Numbered from the stretch's first letter, positions 27,828 to 37,492 are shown. The stretch is 64,000 nt of DNA from Pseudomonas violetae (GCF_023072615.1 NZ_JAKNRW010000002.1:372001-436000); one strand, 5' to 3'. Made by a program: numbers and translations. Notes: generated by a model not told the origin, from the letters alone.

Positions 27828-27899
27828 TCAACGGTTGGCGAAATACATCGTCACTTCGAAGCCAATGCGCAGATCGGTAAACGCGGGTTTATGCCACAT
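27828..27899 (-). CDS. pqqA: PQQ precursor peptide PqqA (23 residues)
   Basis: A 23-codon gene starting [15 protein letters not shown] and ending VTMYFANR. The EVTMY segment supplies the Glu and Tyr that PqqE joins to build PQQ. AGAGG lies nine bases before the ATG. It matches the usual Pseudomonas PqqA except for a few residues (HKPAF where TKPAY is common). It is the first gene of the pqq operon, and a copy of the island motif lies about 100 bases upstream. Confidence 0.96.
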   Translation of the reverse strand: MWHKPAFTDLRIGFEVTMYFANR

Positions 27900-27997
27900 G
27901 GGTCAATCCTCTTCTTGTGCCGGGCAATTCCGGTAAAGCCATTAATGCACGGGGCGGGAGGTGACCGAATGCTACTTTCGAAGGAGGTGGCGGGGTG

Positions 27998-28010
27998 CGT
28001 TGGTAGGGGG
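27998..28010 (+). promoter_or_regulatory. Island motif upstream of pqqA
   Basis: Read on the coding (minus) strand the sequence is CCCCCTACCAACG, sharing CTACCAA with the sites before the aldehyde dehydrogenase and cytochrome genes. TTGGTA at 28000-28005 lies 101-106 bases upstream of the pqqA start. Confidence 0.45.
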
Positions 28011-28040
28011 TGTTGCGCGGCGGTTCGATTACAAAAAACT

Positions 28041-28141
28041 TGTAGGAGCGAGCTTGCTCGCGATGGTCGCCAACGATAACGCTGGGTATCAGGTTCCCAG
28101 CGTTATCGTTGGCGACCATCGCGAGCAAGCACGCTCCTACA
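28041..28141. repeat. 46-base inverted repeat between pedI and pqqA
   Basis: The arms at 28041-28086 and 28096-28141 are complementary with a single mismatch around a nine-base loop. It begins with TGTAGGAGCGAGCTTGCTCG and includes GGTCGCCAACGATAACGC. It starts 24 bases after the aldehyde dehydrogenase stop, so it is a likely terminator for that gene. This is the longest near-perfect hairpin of the window. Confidence 0.8.
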
Positions 28142-28164
28142 GGTGGGCGCGGTGTTTTTGGGGG

Positions 28165-29685
28165 TTAGAAGAACCCCAGCGGATTGATGTCGTAGCTCAC
28201 CAGCAGGTTCTTGGTCTGCTGGTAATGGTCGAGCATCATTTTATGATTCTCGCGCCCTACCCCGGACTTCTTATAACCGCCGAACGCCGCATGCGCCGGG
28301 TACAGGTGGTAGCAGTTGGTCCACACCCGACCAGCCTTGATCGCCCGGCCCATGCGGTAGGCGCGATTGATGTCGCGGGTCCACAGACCGGCACCGAGGC
28401 CGAATTCGCTGTCGTTGGCGATGGCCAGGGCTTCGGCTTCGTCCTTGAAGGTGGTGATACCCACCACCGGGCCGAAGATTTCTTCCTGGAACACCCGCAT
28501 CTTGTTGTGGCCCTTGAGCAGGGTCGGCTGGATGTAGTAACCCGTGGACAGGTCGCCTTCAAGACGCTCGGCGGCACCGCCGGTCAGCAGCTCCGCGCCC
28601 TCCTCCTGGGCAATTTTCAGGTATGAGAGAATCTTGTCGTACTGCTGCTCGGACGCCTGGGCGCCGACCATGGTCTCGGTGTCCAGCGGATTGCCGCGCT
28701 TGATCTTGACGATCTTCTTCATCACCTCGGCCATGAACGGCTCGTAGATCGACTCCTGCACCAGCGCCCGGGAAGGGCAGGTGCAGACTTCGCCCTGGTT
28801 GAAGAACGCCAGCACCAGGCCTTCGGCGGCTTTTTCAATGAACTGCGGCTCGGCGTTCATGATGTCTTCGAAGAAGATGTTCGGCGACTTCCCCCCCAGC
28901 TCAACGGTGCTTGGAATGATGTTCTCGGCGGCACAATGCATGATGTGCGCGCCCACTGGGGTCGAGCCGGTGAAGGCGATTTTGGCGATGCGCTTGCTGG
29001 TCGCCAATGCCTCACCGGCTTCGCGGCCGAAACCCTGGACGATGTTCAGCACGCCAGGGGGCAGCAGGTCGGCGATCAGTTCGGCGAACACCATGATCGA
29101 CAGTGGAGTCTGCTCGGCCGGCTTGAGTACCACGCAGTTGCCGGCGGCCAGGGCCGGGGCAAGTTTCCAGGCGGCCATCAGCAGCGGGAAGTTCCACGGG
29201 ATGATTTGCCCGACCACACCCAAGGGTTCATGGAAATGATAGGCGGTGGTCAGTTCATTGATCTCAGCGGCGCCGCCTTCCTGGGCGCGAATGCACCCGG
29301 CAAAATAGCGGAAGTGGTCCGCGGCCAGCGGTACATCGGCATTGAGGGTTTCACGTACGGCCTTGCCGTTATCCCAGGTTTCAGTAACGGCGAGGATTTC
29401 CAGATTCTGTTCGATGCGGTCGGCGATTTTCAGAAGCACCAGTGAGCGGTCCTGCGCCGAGGTCTTGCCCCAGGCATCGGCGGCGGCGTGCGCAGCGTCC
29501 AAGGCCTTATCAATATCAGCGGCACTGGAGCGAGGGAACTCGGCGATCACTTCGCCGTTGACGGGTGAGGTGTTGGTGAAGTACTCGCCATTGACTGGGG
29601 CAACGAACTCGCCGCCGATGAAATTGCCGTAGCGCGGCTTGAAGGAAACGACGGCGCCAGGTGTTCCGGGTTGTGCGTAGATCAT
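28165..29685 (-). CDS. pedI: NAD-dependent aldehyde dehydrogenase (PedI/ExaC)
   Basis: 506-residue aldehyde dehydrogenase oxidising the aldehydes made by the quinoprotein dehydrogenases. Catalytic Glu lies in VELGGKSPN, catalytic Cys in [15 protein letters not shown], the NAD fold in [13 protein letters not shown], and [14 protein letters not shown] is intact. The ATG at 29685 with AGAGG ahead gives the normal family length; a start 12 codons earlier lacks support. Being next to pedH it matches PP_2680 (pedI) of P. putida KT2440 and exaC of P. aeruginosa. Island motif lies about 110 bases upstream. Confidence 0.93.
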   Translation of the reverse strand: MIYAQPGTPGAVVSFKPRYGNFIGGEFVAPVNGEYFTNTSPVNGEVIAEFPRSSAADIDKALDAAHAAADAWGKTSAQDRSLVLLKIADRIEQNLEILAVTETWDNGKAVRETLNADVPLAADHFRYFAGCIRAQEGGAAEINELTTAYHFHEPLGVVGQIIPWNFPLLMAAWKLAPALAAGNCVVLKPAEQTPLSIMVFAELIADLLPPGVLNIVQGFGREAGEALATSKRIAKIAFTGSTPVGAHIMHCAAENIIPSTVELGGKSPNIFFEDIMNAEPQFIEKAAEGLVLAFFNQGEVCTCPSRALVQESIYEPFMAEVMKKIVKIKRGNPLDTETMVGAQASEQQYDKILSYLKIAQEEGAELLTGGAAERLEGDLSTGYYIQPTLLKGHNKMRVFQEEIFGPVVGITTFKDEAEALAIANDSEFGLGAGLWTRDINRAYRMGRAIKAGRVWTNCYHLYPAHAAFGGYKKSGVGRENHKMMLDHYQQTKNLLVSYDINPLGFF

Positions 29686-29791
29686 GGTGGGCCTCTGTCT
29701 GGGTCGATGCCTGTCGGGCAAACAGGCGATGAACCGATAGTAGAGAGCCCCGCGCGCCAGACGAATGCGCCGTTGGCAGGGGGACTCTCGT

Positions 29792-29807
29792 TATTTGGTA
29801 GTAGAAG
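29792..29807 (+). promoter_or_regulatory. Island motif upstream of pedI
   Basis: On the coding (minus) strand this is CTTCTACTACCAAATA. TTGGTA on the plus strand is 29795-29800, 110-115 bases before the aldehyde dehydrogenase start. It shares CTACTACCAA with the site at 35141. Confidence 0.5.
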
Positions 29808-29828
29808 GTGCAGGTGTGTTAGCACTTT

Positions 29829-29978
29829 TGTGGCGAGGGAGCTTGCTCCCGCTGGAGTGCGAAGCGCTCCCAACTCCAAACGCTGCGGATGATCTTTCAC
29901 ACCGCGCTGTCCGGTTCTACGACGGCTTCGCAGCCGAGCGGGACGGTACGGCGATCCGACAGGCTCCCTCGCCACAGG
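29829..29978. repeat. Long REP pair between pedH and pedI
   Basis: The 326-base gap between pedI and pedH holds this element: GTGGCGAGGGAGCTTGCTCC at the left, a degenerate inner pair (GTGCGAAGCG / CGGCTTCGCAG), and a right arm ending GGCTCCCTCGCCAC. It lies about 30 bases after the pedH stop and probably ends that transcript. Apart from this and the motif at 29792, nothing coding is seen in the gap. Confidence 0.7.
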
Positions 29979-30011
29979 TAAAGCATGACCACAGGGTTGT
30001 GGTGTCAGGGT

Positions 30012-31787
30012 TTAGTGTTTAGCCACCAGGTCCTTCGGCAATTTGAAGGTCCAGAGCATGCCGCCCTGGTTAAAGTCCTTGATGCGCTTGGCCACTTCGC
30101 CGCCCCACAGCGGAACCGCGCCGCCCCAGCCGGACAGCACCGAGACGTACTGCTCGCCGTCCATTTCCCAGGTCACAGGTGAGCCGAGCACACCGGAGCC
30201 GGTCTGGAATTCCCAGACCTTCTCACCGGTCCTGGCATTGAACGCCTGCAGGAATCCTTCCGGCGTGCCGGTAAATACCAGATTGCCCTTGGTGGTCAGC
30301 ACACCGCCCCACAGCGGCGCATAATTCTTGTGACGCCATACTTCCTTGCCGGTTTTCGGGTCGATGGCACGCAGTACGCCGATGTAGTCTTCGTTCAGTG
30401 GCTTGATGGTGAACCCAGCCCCTAGGAACGCTGCGCCTTTCTTGTAGGCAATGCCTTCGTTCCAGATGTCCATGCCCCACTCATTGGACGGCACGTAGAA
30501 CAGGCCGGTGTCCTTGCTGTAGGCCATCGGCATCCAGTTCTTCGCACCGAGGAACGCCGGGGCGACGAACACCGAACTGCCTTTGACTTCGGTGCCAGGT
30601 GCGCCGGGGCGGCTGGCTTCGTTGTAGATCGGCCGACCGTTCTTGTCCAAACCGGTGGCCCAGGTGATCTTGTCCACAAACGGGAAGCCGCGGATAAATT
30701 TACCGTTGGTGCGGTCCAGTACGTAGAAGAAACCGTTGCGGTCAGCGGTGGCAGCCGCCTTGATTTCCTTGCCGCCCTCGGTGTAGTTGAACGAGATCAA
30801 CTCGTTCACGCCATCGTAGTCCCAGCCATCATGGGGCGTGCTCTGGAAATGCCATTTGATGGTGCCGTCGTCCGGGTTGAGCGCCAGGCGCGAGGACGAG
30901 TACAGGTTGTCGCCAGGACGCAGGTGCGAGTTCCACGGCGCCGGGTTGCCAGTGCCGAACAGCAGCAGGTTGGTTTCCGGATCGTAATAACCACCGAGCC
31001 ACGGCGCTGCACCACCGGTCTTCCACATATCACCCGGCCAGGTTTTACCCGCCTCGCCACCGGAAATACCGTTTTCTACTGCCTTGCCATCCTTGTAGAC
31101 GTAACCCATATGGCCTTCGACCGTGGGACGAGTCCACAGCAGATCACCGTTTTTCGGGTCGTAGGCTTCGATCTTGCCGACCACGCCGAATTCGCCGCCG
31201 GCCACACCGGTGATCAGTTTGCCATTGATCACCATGGGCGCAGCGCTGATCGAGTAGCCTTCCTTGTGATCGGCGACTTTCTTGCTCCAGACCACTTTGC
31301 CGGTGTCCTTGTTCAAGGCCACCAGCTTGGCGTCAAGGGTGCCAAAGAACACCAGGTCGCCATACAGCGCAACGCCCCGGTTGATCACGTCGCAGCAGGG
31401 CCGAATATCGTCGGGCAGACGGGCATCGTATTGCCAGAGTTTCTTGCCGGTGCGCGCATCCACCGCGAACACCCGCGAGTAGGAACCGGTCATGTACATC
31501 ACGCCGTCCTTGATCATCGGCTGCGCTTGCTGGCCACGCTGCTTCTCGCCGCCAAAGGAGAATGCCCAAACCGGCCGCAAATCCTTGATGTTGTCGACAT
31601 TGAGCGTATCCAGCGGGCTATAGCGTTGCCCCTGGACGCCCAGGCCGTTGGTGACGATCTGGCCCGGGTTCTTGGGGTCCTGGAGAATTTCCTGGTCAGT
31701 GACGGCCGCCAGCGCCTGGCCGGACAGCAGCATGGCACTGAGCAACAGGCTCAAGACGAAGGGTTGGCGACGTGCGGGTTGGGTCAT
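30012..31787 (-). CDS. pedH: Lanthanide-type PQQ-dependent alcohol dehydrogenase (PedH-like)
   Basis: 591-residue periplasmic eight-bladed quinoprotein with a signal peptide (about 1-28). The PQQ-shielding vicinal disulfide is Cys131-Cys132 (IRPCCDV); metal ligands are Glu199, Asn281 and catalytic Asp323. The residue two after the catalytic Asp is also Asp (Asp325 in WDYDGVNE), the marker of lanthanide-dependent enzymes (XoxF, PedH). Repeated tryptophan-docking segments are seen throughout (for example [12 protein letters not shown] and [13 protein letters not shown]). It corresponds to PP_2679 of KT2440. Electrons should pass to cytochrome c550. AGAGG precedes the ATG. Confidence 0.95.
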   Translation of the reverse strand: MTQPARRQPFVLSLLLSAMLLSGQALAAVTDQEILQDPKNPGQIVTNGLGVQGQRYSPLDTLNVDNIKDLRPVWAFSFGGEKQRGQQAQPMIKDGVMYMTGSYSRVFAVDARTGKKLWQYDARLPDDIRPCCDVINRGVALYGDLVFFGTLDAKLVALNKDTGKVVWSKKVADHKEGYSISAAPMVINGKLITGVAGGEFGVVGKIEAYDPKNGDLLWTRPTVEGHMGYVYKDGKAVENGISGGEAGKTWPGDMWKTGGAAPWLGGYYDPETNLLLFGTGNPAPWNSHLRPGDNLYSSSRLALNPDDGTIKWHFQSTPHDGWDYDGVNELISFNYTEGGKEIKAAATADRNGFFYVLDRTNGKFIRGFPFVDKITWATGLDKNGRPIYNEASRPGAPGTEVKGSSVFVAPAFLGAKNWMPMAYSKDTGLFYVPSNEWGMDIWNEGIAYKKGAAFLGAGFTIKPLNEDYIGVLRAIDPKTGKEVWRHKNYAPLWGGVLTTKGNLVFTGTPEGFLQAFNARTGEKVWEFQTGSGVLGSPVTWEMDGEQYVSVLSGWGGAVPLWGGEVAKRIKDFNQGGMLWTFKLPKDLVAKH

Positions 31788-31892
31788 GACGGCTGCCTCT
31801 GCGGATTTTTGTTATACCCGGGAAAATTTCCCGGTCTGGTGCAGATTCTTGGTCGCTGGCGCCCTGGCAACAATTGCCCGCAGTGTTGAGAT

Positions 31893-31910
31893 TTGTAGTT
31901 CCTTAGTACG
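31893..31910 (+). promoter_or_regulatory. Island motif upstream of pedH
   Basis: Coding-strand reading CGTACTAAGGAACTACAA: GTACTAAGG matches the reverse complement of the site before the pedABC genes, and AACTACAA follows. TTAGTA on the plus strand is 31903-31908, 116-121 bases before the pedH start. Confidence 0.45.
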
Positions 31911-31976
31911 GGGTCGGGTGAGACAAGCCGCAAATCGTGTGATCACCGCCGCTCCCACAGGGAATAGGTGCGGTGT

Positions 31977-32915
31977 TCATTTGTTTGGGGGGGAATCCAC
32001 TCGCGTCATTTGCGCGCGTTCGTAGCGTGGAAACAGATGACTGACACTGCGGATCAGTTCATACCGGCTCAGATTGATGCCGGCGAATCGCTCGGGAATG
32101 GGGCTGCGGATCATCTCCGCCATGTCGCTGCCATTGGCTGCCCCGTCGCGCATGAGCTGGTCGAGCCATCCCAGGTAGTCGCGCATCTGCTCCAAAGGCC
32201 TGGCGTCCGTCGCCACCGGGCCATGGCCGGGCACGATCAGCGTCCAGGGCAGGCCTTGAAGGGTGGCGATGTCGGCCAGCCACACCGCCAGCCCTGGGCT
32301 GTTGGGCGTGGTCAGTGCCCGCTGATAAAACACCAGGTCCCCGGCAAATAGCACCCCGGTTTTCTGGTCGAGAATAGCCAGATCCGCGCCAGTGTGCCCA
32401 CCCAGGCTCAGCACGCGTAAATCGTGATTCCCAAAACTGAGCACGCCCGGCTCCAACGTCCGGGTCGGCAGTACCACTTCGGTGCCTCGCATCCAGTCGC
32501 CCACCAGCCGATACATATTTTCGGCCATGGCATCACCCTGCTGATGCAACAACTCGGTGGTCCCGGCCAGCGCTGCTATTGGCACGTCGGTAAATGCCTG
32601 GTTGCCGAGCACATGGTCGGGATGGTGATGGGTCAACAGCACCTCGATCACCGGTTTGTCCGTCGTCGCCGCAATCGCCTGGCGCAAAGCTTCGCCATAG
32701 CGCTTGGAGGGCCCGGTGTCGATGACCACCACGCCGCGCTCGGTGACGATGAAGGCGGTATTGACGATGTTGCCGCCGTTGCCCTTGGCGAAGTTGTCGG
32801 TGCTGCCTTCCAGCAGCCAGGTATCTTGGGCAATGAGCCTGGGCTTGAGCGAGTACTCGAGGTCGGCCAGGGCCGGCAGACTCATGCCGATGAACAGCAA
32901 CAGCATCCAGCGCAT
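31977..32915 (-). CDS. Quinoprotein relay system zinc metallohydrolase
   Basis: 312-residue metallo-beta-lactamase fold protein with a signal peptide (about 1-17, ending PALA). Zinc ligands are His96, His98, Asp100 and His101 (THHHPDH), with GGHTGAD and PGHGPV later. It belongs to a family found next to quinoprotein alcohol dehydrogenases (quinoprotein relay system zinc metallohydrolase 2 in TIGRFAM naming); its reaction is not established. The ATG at 32915 with AAGGAG six bases ahead is chosen over 32957. It is the last gene of a four-gene unit pedF, binding protein, SoxYZ-like, hydrolase. Confidence 0.85.
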   Translation of the reverse strand: MRWMLLLFIGMSLPALADLEYSLKPRLIAQDTWLLEGSTDNFAKGNGGNIVNTAFIVTERGVVVIDTGPSKRYGEALRQAIAATTDKPVIEVLLTHHHPDHVLGNQAFTDVPIAALAGTTELLHQQGDAMAENMYRLVGDWMRGTEVVLPTRTLEPGVLSFGNHDLRVLSLGGHTGADLAILDQKTGVLFAGDLVFYQRALTTPNSPGLAVWLADIATLQGLPWTLIVPGHGPVATDARPLEQMRDYLGWLDQLMRDGAANGSDMAEMIRSPIPERFAGINLSRYELIRSVSHLFPRYERAQMTRVDSPPNK

Positions 32916-32931
32916 CAGGTGCTCCTTCGGG

Positions 32932-33693
32932 TCAGGGAATGGCCGCATCGAACTCATTGCCGCTGTTGTCCCGCAAAAACAGACGCGTCTGCCCTGACCC
33001 TTCGATATCGAACGTCAGGTTGGGGTTTTCGCTGACCGCGGGAAACAGCTCAAGGCGCGCCAGTACCTGGTCATTGTGATCACGTAACTCGGCATGATTG
33101 ATGAAGAATTCCGGGATGCCACTGACCATGCCGTTGTCCATCGGATGCGCAATCTGCAGGCGTACGCGGCTGAATTCGCCTCGCGGGTATCGACCGCCGA
33201 GTACTTCACCGATGTGTTCCTCCCATCCCGGCTGGGTGCGCACTACGCTGGGTGCGGTGCAGCCGCCACCCGCTGCATCGATCAGTGTCGAACCGACATG
33301 CCACAAACCGTCGCGGGTCAGTACTGCCGCGCGTAGCGGGGTCGCCTGTTCGACGCGGATACGGATCGACAGCCAGGGCAATACCCCACTCACCGGCTGG
33401 AAGTCGACTATCTTCGGCAACGGATTGAGTTCGGCCCAGGCGAGGATTTTCACTACCTCGCCCTTGAACGCCCGGGCGTCGATTTCTATCGGTACCTGAC
33501 GGGCGTCTTCGGCGAACGGCGGCGCCAGCAGTTTTACCCGGTCATCGAATACAAACGGCGCATCATCGAGTATTTGCTTGTGATAAAAGGTCCACATCAC
33601 CGACGGCACCGGGTCTTTGCCAGGATCGATGGCCGCTGCGTGTGCAACAATGGGCATCCAGCAGGCCAACAGGCAGCTCGCTCGCCAGTTCAC
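32932..33693 (-). CDS. Quinoprotein-associated SoxYZ-like carrier protein
   Basis: 253-residue exported protein (signal about 1-20) that fuses a SoxY-like and a SoxZ-like domain. The SoxY part ends with AAGGGCTAPS, where Cys145 follows three glycines like the GGCGG carrier tail of SoxY, but here it is internal; the SoxZ-like domain (about 175-253) follows, with IAHPMDNGM and FPAVSENPNLTFDIE. SoxY carries sulfur intermediates on that Cys, so this protein may carry a sulfur- or thiol-bound group in the periplasm; its role beside quinoproteins is unknown. The 3' side precedes the zinc hydrolase by 16 bases, and the start overlaps the upstream stop by four. Confidence 0.85.
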   Translation of the reverse strand: MNWRASCLLACWMPIVAHAAAIDPGKDPVPSVMWTFYHKQILDDAPFVFDDRVKLLAPPFAEDARQVPIEIDARAFKGEVVKILAWAELNPLPKIVDFQPVSGVLPWLSIRIRVEQATPLRAAVLTRDGLWHVGSTLIDAAGGGCTAPSVVRTQPGWEEHIGEVLGGRYPRGEFSRVRLQIAHPMDNGMVSGIPEFFINHAELRDHNDQVLARLELFPAVSENPNLTFDIEGSGQTRLFLRDNSGNEFDAAIP

Positions 33694-34568
33694 TGCTGAT
33701 ACATCTCGGGCACGTCATAACGCAGGCCGTACCGGGCATAGAGCGCCTTCACCGAGCCATCACGAATCAACGCTTCCAGTGCTTCTTCGACCGCGTAGGC
33801 AAGCTGTCGATTGCTTTCGTGCACCGCCATACCAATCTCCCAGAGCTGCTTGCCCATGTTGGGGTAGGCATTTTCCGCCAGCGCGACCTGGGGGTCGGCC
33901 GCTTCGTGGACTTGCCAGTCGATCTCGCCGCGCATCGCCATCACTGCGTCGACTTCGCCCGCCTTCATCGCGGCGAATGCCTGGGGCACGCCGGGATAGT
34001 GATGGGTCTTGCCGGCGAGCATGCCGTTGAATACCGACGTCAGGTAGAACGACGGAACGCTGTCTACCTCGACGCCGATCGGATGATGCTCGAACACCGC
34101 CACGCTGGCGACCTTGTCCAGGCGACGACGGTCGTAGGCGACCTGCCATTGCTCGTTCTGGTAGGGCCCGAACATGACCACATGGCTATTTTCCAGTTCG
34201 CCCAGTTCGTTGCGCTTGCGCGCGTATTCCTGGTCGTAGGGCACGCGCATCATCAAGTCAGCCAGTTGCAGGTCGTGCAACTGACTGGCGCGCCAGATGT
34301 AATCGCGCAGATCGTCGTCGAGCTTTTCTCCCGCAGGCGCCCACATCAGGGTCAGGCGCACACCGAGGGCCTTGGCCAGTGCCGCGGCCAAGTCAACATC
34401 CACGCCCCGGGCCTGGCCGGCGTCTTCGAAACTGTAAGGAGCAAAGTCCTTGTAAACCGCCACTTTCAGCTCCCCCGCGGCGATCATTTGGTCATAGGTC
34501 CGCACCTGCGCCTGTACCGTCTGGCTGCACAGCAACAGCGCGCTGATCAACAGCATGAGCAGGCGCAT
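33690..34568 (-). CDS. Quinoprotein-associated periplasmic binding protein
   Basis: 292-residue exported solute-binding protein of the amino-acid ABC type (signal about 1-20, then QVRTYDQMIAAGELKVAVYKD). The two-lobe fold is suggested by FAPYSFEDAGQARGVDVDLA and by DAVMAMRGEIDWQ. Family members always accompany PQQ alcohol dehydrogenases and lack their own permease, as here; homologues (XoxJ/MxaJ type) are proposed to help activate the dehydrogenase rather than transport. It overlaps the SoxYZ-like gene by ATGA and follows the cytochrome gene by three bases, so all are one transcript. Confidence 0.87.
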   Translation of the reverse strand: MRLLMLLISALLLCSQTVQAQVRTYDQMIAAGELKVAVYKDFAPYSFEDAGQARGVDVDLAAALAKALGVRLTLMWAPAGEKLDDDLRDYIWRASQLHDLQLADLMMRVPYDQEYARKRNELGELENSHVVMFGPYQNEQWQVAYDRRRLDKVASVAVFEHHPIGVEVDSVPSFYLTSVFNGMLAGKTHHYPGVPQAFAAMKAGEVDAVMAMRGEIDWQVHEAADPQVALAENAYPNMGKQLWEIGMAVHESNRQLAYAVEEALEALIRDGSVKALYARYGLRYDVPEMYQQ

Positions 34569-34571
34569 GCA

Positions 34572-35033
34572 TTACTCCTCGACGTGGACCGAATCCAGAT
34601 AAGTGCGCACCGCCCACAAGGCTTCCTGGCTCAGGTAATCGGCCATCTTGGGCATGTACACACGGCCGTCACGCACTGCGCCATGGCGCACCCGCTCGAC
34701 GAACCATTCATCACCGGCATCACCGACATCAAGCATGCGCAAATCCGGCGCAATCCCTCCGGACTTCGCTTCCAGGCCATGACAGGCCGCGCAGTTCTGG
34801 TTGTAAGCAGAAGAGCCGATCTCCACCGCCTTGTCGTGCTGCGGCGAGGATCGATAGGGGTTCACTGCGGCCCAGCCATCGGCATCGAGCGGCACGCCAG
34901 CGTCCTTGATAGGGGTCAGCCCCGGGGTTTCGACAGCTTGGGGAACGACGTTGCCGTGCGCCCAGGCGGAACCTGCACTGATAAAACCGGCCAGCAGTCC
35001 GGCAACAAGCAAGGCGTTGCGTTTTGTTGTCAT
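34572..35033 (-). CDS. pedF: Cytochrome c550 (PedF/ExaB)
   Basis: 153-residue periplasmic c-type cytochrome, the electron acceptor of the quinoprotein dehydrogenases. The signal peptide ends SAWA (about residue 25); haem attaches at Cys81-Ala-Ala-Cys84-His85 and the sixth ligand is probably a Met in VYMPKM (about 126-130). It is the first gene of a minus-strand operon with the binding protein, SoxYZ-like carrier and zinc hydrolase, divergent from pedE. In P. aeruginosa the gene next to exaA is exaB. The island motif lies about 110 bases upstream. Confidence 0.93.
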   Translation of the reverse strand: MTTKRNALLVAGLLAGFISAGSAWAHGNVVPQAVETPGLTPIKDAGVPLDADGWAAVNPYRSSPQHDKAVEIGSSAYNQNCAACHGLEAKSGGIAPDLRMLDVGDAGDEWFVERVRHGAVRDGRVYMPKMADYLSQEALWAVRTYLDSVHVEE

Positions 35034-35140
35034 TGTTATGCCCTCAGGATTGCACGCAAGACCTCTTTACAGAGGCTATGGCAACCATCTTAGAAAGCAC
35101 CCGACAACAGCCCCATGCTGCTTTGGTGGCCGCCTTCTAA

Positions 35141-35156
35141 TCCCTTGGTAGTAGAG
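35141..35156 (+). promoter_or_regulatory. Island motif in the pedF-pedE divergent promoter
   Basis: TCCCTTGGTAGTAGAG, or CTCTACTACCAAGGGA on the pedF coding strand. TTGGTA at 35145-35150 is 112-117 bases before pedF and 138-143 before pedE. It could serve both promoters. Confidence 0.5.
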
Positions 35157-35287
35157 CTTGTGGCGCACACCCAAATCAGGTGTCCTCTGGGAAGTTTTCC
35201 CGGCTACAGCGGGATATTTTCCGTATTCACCAACCCACTGGGCGCACCACCCTGTGCAGGCCAAAACCTCCACTGGGAACCGCAACC

Positions 35288-37180
35288 ATGACAATAAAAT
35301 CGCTACCCACCCTATCCCCCTTGACCCTTGCCGTGCAGGCCCTCTTTCTGGTGAGCAGCTTGTCCCTTAGCGCTGCCAGCCATGCCGCAACCGCCCCTGC
35401 CGCCACTACCCGCAACGTTTCGTGGGAAGACATTGCCAACGATCACCTGACCACCAAGGATGTGCTGCAGTACGGCATGGGCACCAACGCCCAGCGCTGG
35501 AGCCCGCTGGCCCAGGTCAACGACAAGAACGTGTTCAAGCTGACGCCGGCCTGGTCCTATTCGTTCGGAGACGAGAAGCAGCGCGGCCAGGAATCCCAGG
35601 CCATCGTCAGTGACGGCGTGGTCTATGTCACCGGATCGTATTCGCGGGTATTCGCGCTGGATGCCAAGACCGGCAAGCGCTTGTGGACCTACAACCATCG
35701 CCTGCCGGACAACATTCGTCCGTGCTGTGACGTTGTCAACCGCGGTGCCGCGATCTTCGGCGACAAGATCTACTTTGGCACCCTCGATGCGCGCCTGATC
35801 GCCCTGGACAAGAACACCGGCAAAGTGGTCTGGAACAAGAAATTCGGCGACCATGCCGCTGGCTACACCATGACTGGCGCGCCGGTGCTGGTAAAGGACA
35901 AGACCAGCGGCAAGGTGCTGCTGATCCATGGCAGCTCGGGCGATGAGTTCGGTGTGGTCGGGCAACTGTTTGCCCGTGACCCGGACACCGGTGAAGAAGT
36001 CTGGATGCGGCCTTTCGTCGAAGGTCACATGGGGCGCCTGAACGGCAAGGACAGCACGCCCACTGGCGACGTCAAGGCGCCGTCCTGGCCGAATGACCCG
36101 ACCACCGAAACCGGCAAGGTTGAGGCCTGGAGCCATGGTGGCGGCGCACCGTGGCAGAGTGCGAGTTTCGATCCGGAGACCAACACCATCATCGTCGGCG
36201 CCGGTAACCCGGGCCCCTGGAATACCTGGGCGCGGACGTCAAAGGATGGCAACCCCCACGATTACGACAGCCTCTACACCTCCGGCCAGGTCGGCGTCGA
36301 CCCAAGCACCGGCGAAGTGAAGTGGTTCTACCAACACACGCCGAACGATGCCTGGGATTTTTCCGGCAACAACGAGCTGGTGCTGTTCGACTACAAGGAC
36401 AAGGACGGCAAGACGGTCAAGGCCACCGGTCACGCTGACCGCAACGGCTTTTTCTATGTGGTTGATCGCAACAACGGCAAATTGCAGAACGCCTTCCCCT
36501 TCGTCGACAACATCACCTGGGCCAGTCACATCGACCTCAAGACCGGGCGACCCGTGGAAAACGAAGGCCAGCGTCCGGCCAAGCCGCTACCGGGCGAGAC
36601 CAAGGGCAAACCGGTGGAAGTCTCGCCGCCGTTCCTGGGCGGCAAGAACTGGAATCCCATGGCTTACAGTCAGGACACCGGGCTGTTTTATATCCCGGGC
36701 AATCAGTGGAAAGAGGAGTACTGGACCGAGGAGGTCAGCTACAAGAAAGGCTCGGCTTATCTGGGGATGGGTTTCCGGATCAAGCGCATGTACGACGATC
36801 ACGTCGGCACCTTGCGCGCGATGAACCCGACCACCGGCAAGGTGGTGTGGGAGCACAAGGAGGCCTTGCCATTGTGGGCCGGCGTGCTGGCGACCAAGGG
36901 CAACCTGGTGTTTACCGGTACCGGTGACGGTTTCTTCAAGGCGTTCGATGCGCAAACTGGCAAGGAGCTGTGGAAGTTCCAGACCGGCAGCGGCATCGTC
37001 TCGCCGCCGATCACCTGGGAGCAGGATGGCGAGCAGTACATTGGCGTGACCGTTGGCTATGGCGGCGCGGTGCCGTTGTGGGGCGGCGACATGGCCGAGC
37101 TGACCAAGCCGGTGGCTCAGGGCGGGTCATTCTGGGCATTCAAGATTCCGAGTTGGGATAGCCAGGTGGCGCGCAAATAA
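35288..37180 (+). CDS. pedE: Calcium-type PQQ-dependent alcohol dehydrogenase (PedE/ExaA/QedH)
   Basis: 630-residue periplasmic quinoprotein ethanol dehydrogenase with a signal peptide (about 1-33, ending SHAA). Vicinal Cys146-Cys147; metal ligands Glu220, Asn307 and catalytic Asp357. The position two after the catalytic Asp is Ser359 (WDFSGNNE), the calcium-type state, in contrast to the Asp in PedH. The ATG at 35288 with GGGA ahead is used; the frame is open to 35180 without a ribosome site. It corresponds to PP_2674 of KT2440 and exaA of P. aeruginosa. Divergent from its electron acceptor pedF. Confidence 0.95.
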   Translation: MTIKSLPTLSPLTLAVQALFLVSSLSLSAASHAATAPAATTRNVSWEDIANDHLTTKDVLQYGMGTNAQRWSPLAQVNDKNVFKLTPAWSYSFGDEKQRGQESQAIVSDGVVYVTGSYSRVFALDAKTGKRLWTYNHRLPDNIRPCCDVVNRGAAIFGDKIYFGTLDARLIALDKNTGKVVWNKKFGDHAAGYTMTGAPVLVKDKTSGKVLLIHGSSGDEFGVVGQLFARDPDTGEEVWMRPFVEGHMGRLNGKDSTPTGDVKAPSWPNDPTTETGKVEAWSHGGGAPWQSASFDPETNTIIVGAGNPGPWNTWARTSKDGNPHDYDSLYTSGQVGVDPSTGEVKWFYQHTPNDAWDFSGNNELVLFDYKDKDGKTVKATGHADRNGFFYVVDRNNGKLQNAFPFVDNITWASHIDLKTGRPVENEGQRPAKPLPGETKGKPVEVSPPFLGGKNWNPMAYSQDTGLFYIPGNQWKEEYWTEEVSYKKGSAYLGMGFRIKRMYDDHVGTLRAMNPTTGKVVWEHKEALPLWAGVLATKGNLVFTGTGDGFFKAFDAQTGKELWKFQTGSGIVSPPITWEQDGEQYIGVTVGYGGAVPLWGGDMAELTKPVAQGGSFWAFKIPSWDSQVARK

Positions 37181-37203
37181 CACGCATTAGCGAGCGGGTT
37201 TCC

Positions 37204-37325
37204 CTGTGGCGAGGGAGCTTGCTCCCGCTGGGTCGCGAAGCGGCCCCTGCATTCTTCAGCCGTACCGAGTGCTTAGGGTTTACGACTGCTGCGCAGCCGA
37301 GCGGGAGCAAGTTCCCTCGCCACAG
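37204..37325. repeat. REP pair after pedE
   Basis: The left arm TGTGGCGAGGGAGCTTGCTC and right arm GAGCAAGTTCCCTCGCCACA bracket inner arms CGCGAAGCGG and CTGCGCAGCCG. It lies 24 bases after the pedE stop, a likely transcript end. Together with the tandem repeat that follows it fills most of the 312-base gap to the pentapeptide gene. Confidence 0.75.
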
Positions 37326-37333
37326 AATCCAGT

Positions 37334-37441
37334 ACAGCCACAGGAATTCCTACAGCAGTTGAAACCCGCACAACCACTGGAATTCCTATAGCAATTGGAA
37401 CCCGCACAGCCACAGCCCCCCCTATGGCAATAGGAACCTGC
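37334..37441 (+). repeat. Three tandem 36-base units
   Basis: Units at 37334-37369, 37370-37405 and 37406-37441. Each begins ACAGCCACAG or ACAACCACTG and ends with a GGAACCCGC-like sequence (GAAACCCGC, GGAACCCGC, GGAACCTGC); the third is more diverged. 36 bases is a multiple of three and one frame is open across the first units, but no start with a ribosome site was found, so no gene is called. It lies just upstream of the pentapeptide-repeat gene. Confidence 0.75.
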
Positions 37442-37492
37442 CTAGCCCCGGGTCGGGGCTATCCAGAAACCCTCCCATTCCGAGAACCTGCC

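Noticed and set aside
37206..37391. Open frame over the REP pair and tandem repeats with a repetitive predicted peptide
   Set aside because: It starts inside a REP hairpin, lacks a ribosome site, and its repetition simply reflects the 36-base DNA repeat.
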